This document shows, one piece after another, positions 9,291 through 16,848 of a stretch of 64,000 bases of DNA. Location of the stretch: positions 1 through 64,000 of the forward strand of contig JAKIUV010000001.1 of assembly GCA_021647375.1 (NCBI GenBank), given 5' to 3'. Below the pieces are notes generated by a model. The model worked only from the letters and a program-made list of their open reading frames with translations, had not been told where the DNA came from and searched no databases. Positions within the stretch are counted from its first letter, which is position 1. Each line of letters opens with the position of its first letter. Source of the stretch: Robiginitomaculum sp. (GTDB taxonomy: Bacteria; Pseudomonadota; Alphaproteobacteria; Caulobacterales; Maricaulaceae). A program made the translations under genes and the position numbers.

Positions 9291-10421
9291 ATGGACGATT
9301 TGGCGCTGACATTGGGGGTTGAGGAAGAATATTTGCTGGTCGACCCCGAGACGGGCGACACTTGCAACCCGCCGGAAGAATTTTTTTCTGCTTGTCAGGC
9401 CGAGCTTGGCCCGTCCGTTACCCACGAGTTTTTGCAGTGCCAAATCGAAATCGCTACGCCAATTTGCGCGAATGTTGGCGATGCCCGCACCCATTTAACC
9501 CATGCCCGCAAAACCTTGTCAGAGATTGCCAAGACATTTGATTTGCGTTTGATGGCCGCGTCTACCCACCCGTTCACATCTTGGCGCAAACAAAAGCCAA
9601 CCCAAAAAGAGCGATACACCAAAATGGAGGAAGACCTGCAAGGAGCTATTCGCCGCATGTTGATTTGCGGTACTCATGTGCATGTGGGCATTATGGACGC
9701 CGGCATGCGCATAGATGTGATGAACCAAGTGCGGTATTTTTTGCCCCACATGTTGGCACTGTCCACATCGTCGCCGTTTTGGGAGGGCGATCTTATGGGC
9801 ATGAAGTCGTACCGCTTGGCCGTATTTGACGGCATGCCGCGCACGGGCATTCCCGAAGCCATGGCTTCCATCGGTGAATATGAACGCATGATCGGCATGT
9901 TGACCAATGCGGGTGTCATAGAGGACGCCAGCAAAATCTGGTGGGACATCAGACCCTCGGTCAACTTCCCGACCCTGGAAGCGCGTATTTGCGATATGTG
10001 TACGAGTTTGGAAGATACGCTAGCGATTGTGGCTTTGTATCAATGTTTGGTGCGCATGATTATTCACCTAAAAGAACGCAATATTAAATGGCGCAATTAC
10101 CCGGCCTTGCTGATCGGCGAGAACCGTTGGCTGGCACAACGGTTTGGCGTGACAGGGTCGCTCATTGATTTCGGCAAGGGCGAGTTGGTTTCGTTCGAGG
10201 AACTGAACGAGGAAATGATTGGGTTCCTCATGCAGCATGCAGAAGCTTTGAACTGTGTACCAGAGCTTCTTCACACCCGCACAATTGTTGAGCGCGGCTC
10301 TAGCGCCTGCCGACAAGTGGAAATATATGAGCGCGAAATCACCGCCGGGGTCAGTAAAAAAACGGCGCTTAAGATGATTGTTGATCATTTGGTTGAAGAA
10401 ACTGTGATGGGTCTGGATTAA
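9291..10421 (+). CDS. Carboxylate-amine ligase, YbdK/GCS2 family
   Basis: 376 residues, the usual length of the YbdK-type glutamate-cysteine-ligase-2 family, which ligates a carboxylate to an amine with ATP; YbdK itself has weak gamma-glutamylcysteine synthetase activity. Visible motifs: TLGVEEEYLLVD near the N-terminus, CGTHVHVGI in the middle (His residues of the ATP/metal site), and the C-terminal ERGSSACRQ segment. Good ribosome site (AGGGGGG) before ATG. A stand-alone gene behind the tRNA-Ser region. Whether it makes glutathione precursors here or another amide is open. Confidence 0.88.
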   Translation: MDDLALTLGVEEEYLLVDPETGDTCNPPEEFFSACQAELGPSVTHEFLQCQIEIATPICANVGDARTHLTHARKTLSEIAKTFDLRLMAASTHPFTSWRKQKPTQKERYTKMEEDLQGAIRRMLICGTHVHVGIMDAGMRIDVMNQVRYFLPHMLALSTSSPFWEGDLMGMKSYRLAVFDGMPRTGIPEAMASIGEYERMIGMLTNAGVIEDASKIWWDIRPSVNFPTLEARICDMCTSLEDTLAIVALYQCLVRMIIHLKERNIKWRNYPALLIGENRWLAQRFGVTGSLIDFGKGELVSFEELNEEMIGFLMQHAEALNCVPELLHTRTIVERGSSACRQVEIYEREITAGVSKKTALKMIVDHLVEETVMGLD

Positions 10422-10472
10422 GTCTGAACAATTACGGCGTAGGTTGCGCGCACTTATATTCACCACAATTTA

Positions 10473-10560
10473 ATCCTTGCTCCCCCCCCCATATCTTAGG
10501 TTACACATACAGTATTGCAATTTAAGGAATCACACAAAGTCACTATACAGGGAGGGCAAT
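10473..10560 (+). promoter_or_regulatory. Candidate promoter with a C9 tract, and leader of the DUF4329 gene
   Basis: A run of nine C (10482-10490) begins at the last base of a possible -35 box (TTGCTC, 10477-10482) and lies in the spacer to a possible -10 box (TTACAC, 10501-10506; spacing 18). Poly-C in a promoter spacer can drive phase variation by slippage; the boxes are weak matches, so this is a suggestion. A clear ribosome site (GGGAGGG) precedes the ATG at 10561. Confidence 0.3.
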
Positions 10561-11559
10561 ATGAGAAAAATAATGATTTGCGGTTTGTTGGCGGGCGGAA
10601 TGTTTATATCTGGTGGGGTCTCTGCTAATGAGAGCTATGCTGATAATATTTTCGCATATGAAGTCGATGCTGCCGAGATTGCGCAATTCCTTGAAGCAGT
10701 ACACACTAAAAGCGACATTGCTAACAGTGATGGCGCTAAAAGCGGCGGTGCGACTGCCCAAGAAGGCCTGGTTACTCATGACGAGACCTGCCAAGCCTGC
10801 CATGGCTCTAATTTTTTCGATGAAGTCGTAGTAACGGGCAGAAGAACATATCCGGGAGGTAGCACGTCTCTCCCTCCCCCTGTATCTCCTTTGATCCCTG
10901 GCGGCCTCGGCTGGGACTGGGGCGGCGGCGGTGATGAAAGTTGCCCGATCACGTCTACCCAACAAAAGGGTTTTGGTGACGTTACAAAACAAGCTGTACC
11001 GTGCCCACCACCGGCGCCCCCACCACCAGTACCTCCTGTATGCACCCCCGAAGCGAATTTATTAGCCCAAGAGATGAGACGAGCCTTAAGGGATCCGCGG
11101 GTCGAACGTTTTGAGCTTGGCGGCCTCATATACAGAAGAGCCGATGGCACAATCGGTGCCTCTCCCTGGGTAAGCGGCACGTCTAGTGGCGTAGACATAT
11201 TTTCGGCTCCAATACCCGCAGGCGCAACAATTATTGGCGGATGGCACACTCATCCAACTGGAACTTGGGCGGTGGATCCAATCACAGGCGCATATACTTC
11301 GGCGGGTCAGTATTTCAGTAGAAATGACCTATCTATCGCCAATCCTGAATGGGTAGGGCGTGAGCTGGATGGGGGCCTTGCGTATTCAAGGTCACAACGG
11401 GGGTTTTTGGGCCTGGGATTGGCATTAAATGCAAACCGGCCAGGTGTTCCGCGCGGTTTGTTTTTTTTGCGAGATAGTGCTATTGATACGAGTACTTACA
11501 CTTGGAACCCAGCGACTATAATGAACTATGCCGATAACATTACAAATTGTGGATTATAA
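10561..11559 (+). CDS. Secreted DUF4329/JAB-like protein with proline-rich linker
   Basis: 332 residues from the ATG at 10561, chosen for its ribosome site and because it starts a signal peptide (MRKIMICGLLAGGMFISGGV). Residues roughly 75-100 carry a CQACH (c-type haem CxxCH-like) motif and EVVVTGRR, a string common near domain junctions of polymorphic toxins. A Pro/Gly-rich linker follows. The C-terminal domain has WHTHP and, about 20 residues on, FSRND. This H-x-H-P...S-x-x-D arrangement, with an upstream Glu (ERFELGG), is that of JAB/MPN-type zinc hydrolases and DUF4329. Directly followed by a lipoprotein gene whose duplication carried the last codons of this gene. Toxin-like or peptidase role is inferred. 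Confidence 0.7.
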   Translation: MRKIMICGLLAGGMFISGGVSANESYADNIFAYEVDAAEIAQFLEAVHTKSDIANSDGAKSGGATAQEGLVTHDETCQACHGSNFFDEVVVTGRRTYPGGSTSLPPPVSPLIPGGLGWDWGGGGDESCPITSTQQKGFGDVTKQAVPCPPPAPPPPVPPVCTPEANLLAQEMRRALRDPRVERFELGGLIYRRADGTIGASPWVSGTSSGVDIFSAPIPAGATIIGGWHTHPTGTWAVDPITGAYTSAGQYFSRNDLSIANPEWVGRELDGGLAYSRSQRGFLGLGLALNANRPGVPRGLFFLRDSAIDTSTYTWNPATIMNYADNITNCGL

Positions 11560-11560
11560 A

Positions 11561-12046
11561 ATGCCAAAATTATTTTTATGGACGTTTCTCATACTAACGC
11601 TTTTTGTGTCAGGCTGTGCCGCATCTGCGCAAACCAATGCGCCAGTTCGAAACTATGTATATCTAACCAATGACATTCATGATTATTATAAAAGACCATC
11701 AGGTGACCAAATTTATGAGTTGGCAGTTGGGTTTCCGAAACATCAGTGTGCAGAGATGAAAGCTAAAGCCATTGAAAATCATAATGCATTTTATAAAGCC
11801 ATGAAAATACTATCATATTCTAACGAAGGACACTATTCTTATGATATAATCGGAGAGCATTCATTCATAAAATATTATGGTTGCCACCCGGATTTAAAAA
11901 CCCCAGGCCAAAATGTTGTAGTTATAGGATTGGATACTAAAGAACGGATTGAAGAAGAAAAAAAAACCGGACGCAGGACGTTAGCTTTGAACTCTACTTA
12001 CACTTTTTTTGATAAAAAAGGCAATATTGTAAGGTGGGGACGTTAA
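11561..12046 (+). CDS. Small lipoprotein, intact copy of a duplicated module
   Basis: 161 residues from the ATG at 11561, two bases after the stop of the DUF4329 gene. It has a lipoprotein signal with lipobox VSGC at about residue 20 (MPKLFLWTFLILTLFVSGCA), and a mature part with conserved-looking KHQCAEMKAKAIENHN and YSYDIIGEHS, ending GNIVRWGR. I do not recognise the family. Tight coupling to a possible toxin or peptidase, plus duplication, fits an immunity or partner lipoprotein; that is an inference. Markedly more AT-rich than flanking housekeeping genes, a sign of recent acquisition. Confidence 0.7.
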   Translation: MPKLFLWTFLILTLFVSGCAASAQTNAPVRNYVYLTNDIHDYYKRPSGDQIYELAVGFPKHQCAEMKAKAIENHNAFYKAMKILSYSNEGHYSYDIIGEHSFIKYYGCHPDLKTPGQNVVVIGLDTKERIEEEKKTGRRTLALNSTYTFFDKKGNIVRWGR

Positions 12047-12114
12047 TGCCTGTTTGACCAATAGCGCGGCGATAATGAACCACGCTGATGACATTACAAA
12101 TTGTGGATTATAAA

Positions 12115-12608
12115 ATGCCGAAACTATTTTCTTTAGGAACGTTTCTCATACTAACATTATTTGTGTCAGGCTGCGCCGCATCTGCACAAATCGATACGCC
12201 AGTTCAAAACTATGTACGCCCTACCAATGACATTGAGTATTATTATCAGCCACCGTCACATAATTTAGCTCTTGAAATGTCAATTGAGGTTCCTAAACTT
12301 CAATGTGCGAAGATGAAAGCTAAAGCTGTTGAAAACCATAATGCGCACTATAGGGCTATGAAAGCCCTATCATATTCGAACGTAGGGCATTATTCTTATG
12401 ATATAATTGGAGAGCGTTCATTCGTAAAAACTCTGACTGCATCCGGGATTTAAAAACCCCAGGCCACTTTGTTGTAAGGCTATTATTAAATACTAACAAA
12501 GAATGGGTAAAAAAAAAGAGGGCTGGAGCTTTTACGGTCGGAGGCTCCTCTACCCATACTTACACTTTTTTTGATCAAGACGGAAATATTGTCAAGTGGG
12601 GGCGTTAA
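12115..12608 (+). pseudogene. Frameshifted second copy of the lipoprotein gene
   Basis: Begins MPKLFSLGTFLILTLFVSGC and follows the intact copy to SYDIIGERSFVK. There a net single-base deletion (around 12428-12445, against 11868-11890 of the first copy) shifts the frame to an early stop at 12453. The original frame resumes beyond it (CIRDLKTPG...) and keeps the same end, GNIVKWGR, at 12608. The 48 bp before its start also duplicate the final codons of the DUF4329 gene (12066-12113 against 11512-11559), so the duplicated unit was toxin-like tail plus lipoprotein. Confidence 0.8.
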
Positions 12609-12759
12609 TTCCTTTTTGGCCAACCGGTCCACCAAGACATTTCAAGCTGTGAATTTAAAATGCCGAAACTATTTTCTTTATGGACGTTTTTCATGCGGGG
12701 GTGGAATAGGCGTAAATAGGGGTTTACCTCATGCTTGTTCCGCCATAAAACGCCAAGCT
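12609..12759 (+). pseudogene. Truncated third lipoprotein copy
   Basis: At about 12655 the sequence AATTTAAAATGCCGAAAC followed by TATTTTCTTTATGGACG repeats the leader and first codons of the two upstream lipoprotein copies, then breaks off into unrelated sequence near 12692. The remainder up to the next start (12760) shows no gene. Another reading frame runs from 12571 into the amidohydrolase gene, but its first 63 codons consist of these remnants. Confidence 0.6.
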
Positions 12760-13515
12760 ATGTTTAATGATGTTCCCTTTGTAATTTTACCGACAAAATC
12801 CAAATCTTCGGTGCCTAAATCCCCCGTGTTTGTATTTTGCGACCATGCCACCAATCATATCCCGAACGGGCTTGATAACCTTGGACTGAGCAGTGCAGAT
12901 TTAGACCGCCATATTGCTTGGGATATTGGCGCGGAAACGTTAACACGGCAATTTTGCAAGACTTACGGGGCAGCAGGTTTGCTGGCCGGATTTTCCAGAC
13001 TGGTTATCGACCCGAACCGAGCAGTTGGAACAGCCGGAAGCATCCCTGACATGAGTGACGGCACACCAATCCCCGGCAATCAGAACCTCTCTCCAGAACA
13101 ACAAAGCGAGCGGGCCGAACGTTATTATCAGCCCTATCATGATGCGCTTGAGGCGCAACTCGACGCGGCGCAGGAACGGTTTATTGATCCTTTGATCATC
13201 TCTATCCACAGCTTCACACCTGAAATGGCCAACGGGCAAAAGCGCACATTGGATATAGGGCTTTTGTGGAAAGCCGACCCTGAGCAAGCCCACCGCTTGA
13301 AGGCAGAAATTGAGCGTGTGCATCCTTATCATGTGGAGCTAAATGAGCCTTACTCTGCCCTCAAATTAAATTATACAATTGATCAACATGTGATTGCGCG
13401 TGGCCTGCGGCACACGACTTTAGAGATCCGCCAAGACCTGATAGACACAGACGCCAAAGCCCATAAAATGGCCGAGCATTTGACCAACGCCCTCAACCAT
13501 TTTATCAAACCGTGA
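12760..13515 (+). CDS. N-formylglutamate amidohydrolase family protein
   Basis: 251 residues from the ATG at 12760; the longer frame upstream is pseudogene sequence. Members hydrolyse N-formyl-L-glutamate to glutamate and formate (last step of one histidine-degradation route) or act on related N-acyl amino acids. Visible features: FVFCDHATNHIP near the N-terminus (the metal-binding E/D-H-A-x-N pattern), DIGAETLTRQF, FSRLVIDPNR, a central SIHSFTP and the C-terminal TLEIRQDLI. No hut genes are nearby, so the physiological substrate is uncertain. Followed after 15 bp by msrA, probably one operon. Confidence 0.85.
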   Translation: MFNDVPFVILPTKSKSSVPKSPVFVFCDHATNHIPNGLDNLGLSSADLDRHIAWDIGAETLTRQFCKTYGAAGLLAGFSRLVIDPNRAVGTAGSIPDMSDGTPIPGNQNLSPEQQSERAERYYQPYHDALEAQLDAAQERFIDPLIISIHSFTPEMANGQKRTLDIGLLWKADPEQAHRLKAEIERVHPYHVELNEPYSALKLNYTIDQHVIARGLRHTTLEIRQDLIDTDAKAHKMAEHLTNALNHFIKP

Positions 13516-13530
13516 CGAAAGGGTAATAAA

Positions 13531-14115
13531 ATGCAAACCAAACACCATGTTTCTGGACGCAATATGTACGGGGACTTTCCTGATGGGCTAGAGAAAGCGC
13601 TGTTTGGCATGGGGTGTTTTTGGGGCGCAGAGCGATTGTTTTGGCAAGCGGGCGGCGTTTATGTAACTTCGGTTGGTTACGGCGGCGGCGCCCATAACGA
13701 TTCTGCTGGGAACCCAAATTATGATCAGGTTTGTTCCGGCGCTACCGGACATGTTGAATTGGTGCAAGTGGTGTTTGCGCCGGATATTTTGCCTTATACA
13801 GAGCTGCTTAAAATTTTCTTTGAAAACCACAATCCAACCCAAGGTGACTGCCAAGGCAATGACATGGGGAGCCAATACCGCAGTGTGATTTACACCGCTT
13901 CAGAGGCGCAACACAGTACGGCAATCGAGGCTAAAGCCCGTTATAATGAAGCCTATGCCAAAGCCGGAAAAAATCTCATTACCACCACCGTAGAAACGGC
14001 ACCAACCTATTATCCAGCCGAAGATTATCACCAGCAATATCTAGCGAAGAACCCGGGCGGCTATTGCAATATTGGCGGCACGGGCGTGACTTGCCCAGCA
14101 CCCAAAATTGGCTAA
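13531..14115 (+). CDS. msrA: Peptide-methionine (S)-S-oxide reductase MsrA
   Basis: 194 residues. The catalytic motif GCFWG (residues 28-32) is intact, with HNPTQGDCQGNDMGSQYRS and the C-terminal EDYHQQYLAKNPGGYCNIG typical of MsrA. Repairs methionine-S-sulfoxide in proteins using thioredoxin. An additional Cys in QGDCQ replaces the usual Asn-Arg or Asp-Arg of this loop; further Cys near the C-terminus (GYC, GVTC) could be the resolving cysteines. It ends in a 4-bp convergent overlap with terC. Confidence 0.95.
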   Translation: MQTKHHVSGRNMYGDFPDGLEKALFGMGCFWGAERLFWQAGGVYVTSVGYGGGAHNDSAGNPNYDQVCSGATGHVELVQVVFAPDILPYTELLKIFFENHNPTQGDCQGNDMGSQYRSVIYTASEAQHSTAIEAKARYNEAYAKAGKNLITTTVETAPTYYPAEDYHQQYLAKNPGGYCNIGGTGVTCPAPKIG

Positions 14116-14996
14116 TGCTCGGCAGTAGGTATATCCACCGTTTTAGCACCTTCGACCTTTGCATCTATCATTTTTGCGCTTCTGCGTATTTCCGCTTCTC
14201 TTTGCGCCCAGAGGCGTTTTTGGTATTTGGTGGAAATTACATCTGTGACCACCAACACACCAATAACCAGATAGAAGCTCGATTTAGACATAGCCTCTAT
14301 GGGGAAGCCGAACAGCTTCAAATGCGACAAGTGCGCGCCTTCGGTGACCAATAACACACCGACCAAGAATAATATAAACAAGCCCATGACCTGATACATC
14401 CGGTTTTTCTTGAGAAAGTCTGTTACGAAATCCGCCATCAATATCATGGCTATACCGGATAAAATAATGGCAATGGCCATGAGCGGCACTTGATAGGTTG
14501 TTGTGCCGTCCGCCGCTTTTTCACTAGCAATGGCCATGGCCGACAAAATGCTATCAAAGGAAAACACCAAATTCATCAAGACAATAACCGCAATGGCGCT
14601 TAAAACGGATTTTCGCCCCGAAACCTCTGAATGGCCAATATCATCGACACTGAGCATATGGCTAATCTCTTTTATAGCCGTGTAAATAATGAATGCACCA
14701 CCAAACAAAGTGACAAGCGATTGTAAGGTAAAAGCGCCTTGGATTAATTTACCCAAGGATATGGAAAACAACTCACCCGCCATCACGTCAAACAATTTGA
14801 CAATAACGACCAATAAAATAATCCGCAAGGCAACCGCTATAGCAATACCCCAGCGCCGCACCTTGGGCGCATCTTTCTCGCCAACCTTATTGCTCTCGAT
14901 TGCAATGTATAAAAGATTGTCAAACCCAAGCACGGCTTGCAACAAGATCAGCATCAGTAATGTAAACAAGCTCTCAAGCGTCAATAAATCCGCCAT
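14112..14996 (-). CDS. TerC-family integral membrane protein
   Basis: 294 residues with about eight TM segments. It carries the two TerC signature sites, GFDN (residues 24-27, in VLGFDNLLYIAI) and SFDSI (in LVFSFDSILSAMA), which place acidic residues in the membrane. Members are linked to metal (Mn2+) efflux and metalation of secreted proteins, and to tellurite resistance. Good ribosome site (GGGAGGAATTT before ATG). Monocistronic between convergent msrA and the flagellar cluster. Confidence 0.88.
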   Translation of the reverse strand: MADLLTLESLFTLLMLILLQAVLGFDNLLYIAIESNKVGEKDAPKVRRWGIAIAVALRIILLVVIVKLFDVMAGELFSISLGKLIQGAFTLQSLVTLFGGAFIIYTAIKEISHMLSVDDIGHSEVSGRKSVLSAIAVIVLMNLVFSFDSILSAMAIASEKAADGTTTYQVPLMAIAIILSGIAMILMADFVTDFLKKNRMYQVMGLFILFLVGVLLVTEGAHLSHLKLFGFPIEAMSKSSFYLVIGVLVVTDVISTKYQKRLWAQREAEIRRSAKMIDAKVEGAKTVDIPTAEH

Positions 14997-15118
14997 AAAT
15001 TCCTCCCAAATGATTCGTCAACACTATAGCCTTGGGCGTAAATTGAAAAGACAATTGCAACGTCTCTACTCTTACAATTCAACTGCTTAGGATTACCTCT
15101 CTTGATGCATCTCTCTAG

Positions 15119-15721
15119 CTATGGCAATCGGCTGCCTACATCACGGTATTTTGCCCCTTTGCTGGCAATAATTAGGCTAATCTGGTAGGCTTGGCTGGTT
15201 TTCATATTGGCCAAAATAAGACCGGCCTGGCCACCTTTCATTTTGCGCAAAAAGCCTGCCGCAAAATTGGGGTCCATCTCGTTAAATATTCTAGCCGCTT
15301 GCTTTGGCTTCATGGTTTCGTACATTGTAGTCAGATGTGAGATGTCTTCTTTGGCGATTGAAGTGCGGTAACGCAGGCTTTCGTCCAAAGACGCCTTTGC
15401 CGCCTCTACTGCTGCTAATTGTTTTTTCAGCCTGACTTCAATTGCTTTGAAGGCACTTTCTTTTGCCGCCATTTCTTGTTGGCGTGTATCAAATTCCGCC
15501 ATTTTCTCGTTCACGGCTTGTAAGGCAGTGCCTGTAACACATTGTTGTTCTCTTGCTTGCTCGGCTCTGGTAGTAGTGGCGGCATCGGGGGATTTTTCTG
15601 GTAGTACATTCTGTACTGGTTTTGTGTGTTCTTCGCTAATTTCACTGGATAGCGCCAATGTCCGAACGACCAGTGTACACATCAATAAAATACCAAGAAT
15701 GGGGAGAATGCGGGTTTTCAT
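15119..15721 (-). CDS. motE: MotE-like flagellar chaperone protein
   Basis: 200 residues: N-terminal signal anchor (about residues 5-24), a Cys-containing linker, a coiled coil (about 75-120) and a C-terminal MgtE-N-like helical domain (LTTMYETMKPKQAARIFNEM ... FLRKMKGGQAGLILANM). This is the layout of MotE, a periplasmic protein that assists MotC/motor assembly in alphaproteobacteria. Starts within an ATGA overlap with the preceding gene, so it is translationally coupled as the third gene of the fliL operon. Confidence 0.8.
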   Translation of the reverse strand: MKTRILPILGILLMCTLVVRTLALSSEISEEHTKPVQNVLPEKSPDAATTTRAEQAREQQCVTGTALQAVNEKMAEFDTRQQEMAAKESAFKAIEVRLKKQLAAVEAAKASLDESLRYRTSIAKEDISHLTTMYETMKPKQAARIFNEMDPNFAAGFLRKMKGGQAGLILANMKTSQAYQISLIIASKGAKYRDVGSRLP

Positions 15722-16179
15722 GCGGCTCTCTTTTGCTTGGCTATCGTTCCAGAACTTTTACGTTCCTCAAAGGTTTTTACGGCACGGACAATTTGCAAGA
15801 GCGAACGAGACGTTTGCTGCGCTCTTTGCAAGGCAGGTTCGATTTCCTTTGTGATAACTTCTTGTAGCAAGGCGGATTTGGTTTCTGCGGCCTTTTTTGC
15901 GCCGTAAAGGCTTTCGAGCCGAGCTTCAATTTGAGGAATGGCGTTCTCTACATCTAACAGCAAGCCTTGCAACATTTTTACACTGACCTCAGTTGATTTT
16001 CGGGCTTCGAGAGCGGCGCTATTGGTCTTGGCCACGGCCTGGGTGAGCGACAAGATAGAGGCCCCCAGACCGCTATCGAGGCTTTGCAGTTTTTTTAGCC
16101 GACGACTGAGGATAATACAGTAAAGACACGTAAAACCGGAAACAACAATCAGCAAAATATCGGGGAGAAAAGCATACAT
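15718..16179 (-). CDS. DUF6468-like flagellar-cluster membrane protein
   Basis: 153 residues with one N-terminal TM segment (LPDILLIVVSGFTCLYCIIL) followed by a long amphipathic coiled coil (KKLQSLDSGLGASILSLTQA ... ARLESLYGAKKAAE) and a basic tail. Genes of this form sit between fliL and motE-like genes in many alphaproteobacteria; I believe the family is DUF6468. Role in the flagellum unknown. One base downstream of fliL and overlapping motE by 4 bp. Confidence 0.7.
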   Translation of the reverse strand: MYAFLPDILLIVVSGFTCLYCIILSRRLKKLQSLDSGLGASILSLTQAVAKTNSAALEARKSTEVSVKMLQGLLLDVENAIPQIEARLESLYGAKKAAETKSALLQEVITKEIEPALQRAQQTSRSLLQIVRAVKTFEERKSSGTIAKQKRAA

Positions 16180-16180
16180 A

Positions 16181-16717
16181 TTAGCGCACCATGAAATCTG
16201 TTATAAGGACATTTTGAATGTTATTGGCACCGAGCACAAACTTTGCCCTACGCGTAAGCTGTACTCTAAGTCCGACCAAAAACGCAGCATCTTCCACATA
16301 CGCCATATCCAATACGCTCAGATAGCCCATAAAGGCATCGCGCAGTTTCGGATTATGGGCATCTACGGCTTCAGCATTTTTTTCAGGGACTTCCAAGGTT
16401 ATCCCTAGCCTGAGTATTCGGGAACGACCTTTGATGGATACGGTGAACGGTTCAAGAGTGACGAAAGAGGTCGCAAGAATTTCAGGCACGGCATCGGTAT
16501 CGCTACTCTTGGATACATGTTCGGCAGTTTCACTTGTCTGAATTGGCGTGTCGCGGGGCAAAAAATACACAGTACAAAATGATGTGACCCCAAGCACGAC
16601 AGGTAAAATCAACTTTGCCATTATGCCTGGTTTCTTACCTTTAGTTGATTCGGCGTCGCTTCCTGATGCTTTCGGACTTTCTTTTGACTGTTTTTTAGAT
16701 TTTGAGGCTCTTGCCAT
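16181..16717 (-). CDS. fliL: Flagellar basal-body protein FliL
   Basis: 178 residues: basic, Ser/Lys-rich cytoplasmic N-terminus, one TM helix (about residues 33-53) and a periplasmic domain with the FliL-type ending (FVTLEPFTVSI ... LRLGITLEV ... IQNVLITDFMVR). FliL surrounds the stator and supports torque. Clear ribosome site (TAGGAG, 7 bases before ATG). First gene of a three-gene operon divergent from fliF. Confidence 0.85.
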   Translation of the reverse strand: MARASKSKKQSKESPKASGSDAESTKGKKPGIMAKLILPVVLGVTSFCTVYFLPRDTPIQTSETAEHVSKSSDTDAVPEILATSFVTLEPFTVSIKGRSRILRLGITLEVPEKNAEAVDAHNPKLRDAFMGYLSVLDMAYVEDAAFLVGLRVQLTRRAKFVLGANNIQNVLITDFMVR

Positions 16718-16848
16718 AATGCTACTCCTAAGTGTTAATTAGTGAAAACATCTTTTGGTAAACGTTCTGTTAAGAAACTTAATCTATTTCACCGTGTAGT
16801 TAAGAAAACTACTTTTACTTGTGTTAGTTGGGTGTGAAGGATTCGCGC
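16718..16848. promoter_or_regulatory. Divergent flagellar promoter region (fliL / fliF)
   Basis: 131 bp between the divergent fliL and fliF starts, AT-rich, with several TTAA words (around 16737, 16772, 16781 and 16800). CtrA, the usual master regulator of class II flagellar genes in this group, binds TTAA-N7-TTAA. The closest pair here is spaced by five bases, so I do not claim a consensus site. The fliF ribosome site is AAGGA, 7 bases before the ATG at 16849. Confidence 0.45.

Noticed and set aside
12571..12759. Upstream extension of the N-formylglutamate amidohydrolase frame
   Set aside because: These codons are the remnant third lipoprotein copy; the family homology starts just after the ATG at 12760.
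16718..16848. CtrA binding site between fliL and fliF
   Set aside because: TTAA words are present, but no pair has the TTAA-N7-TTAA spacing.
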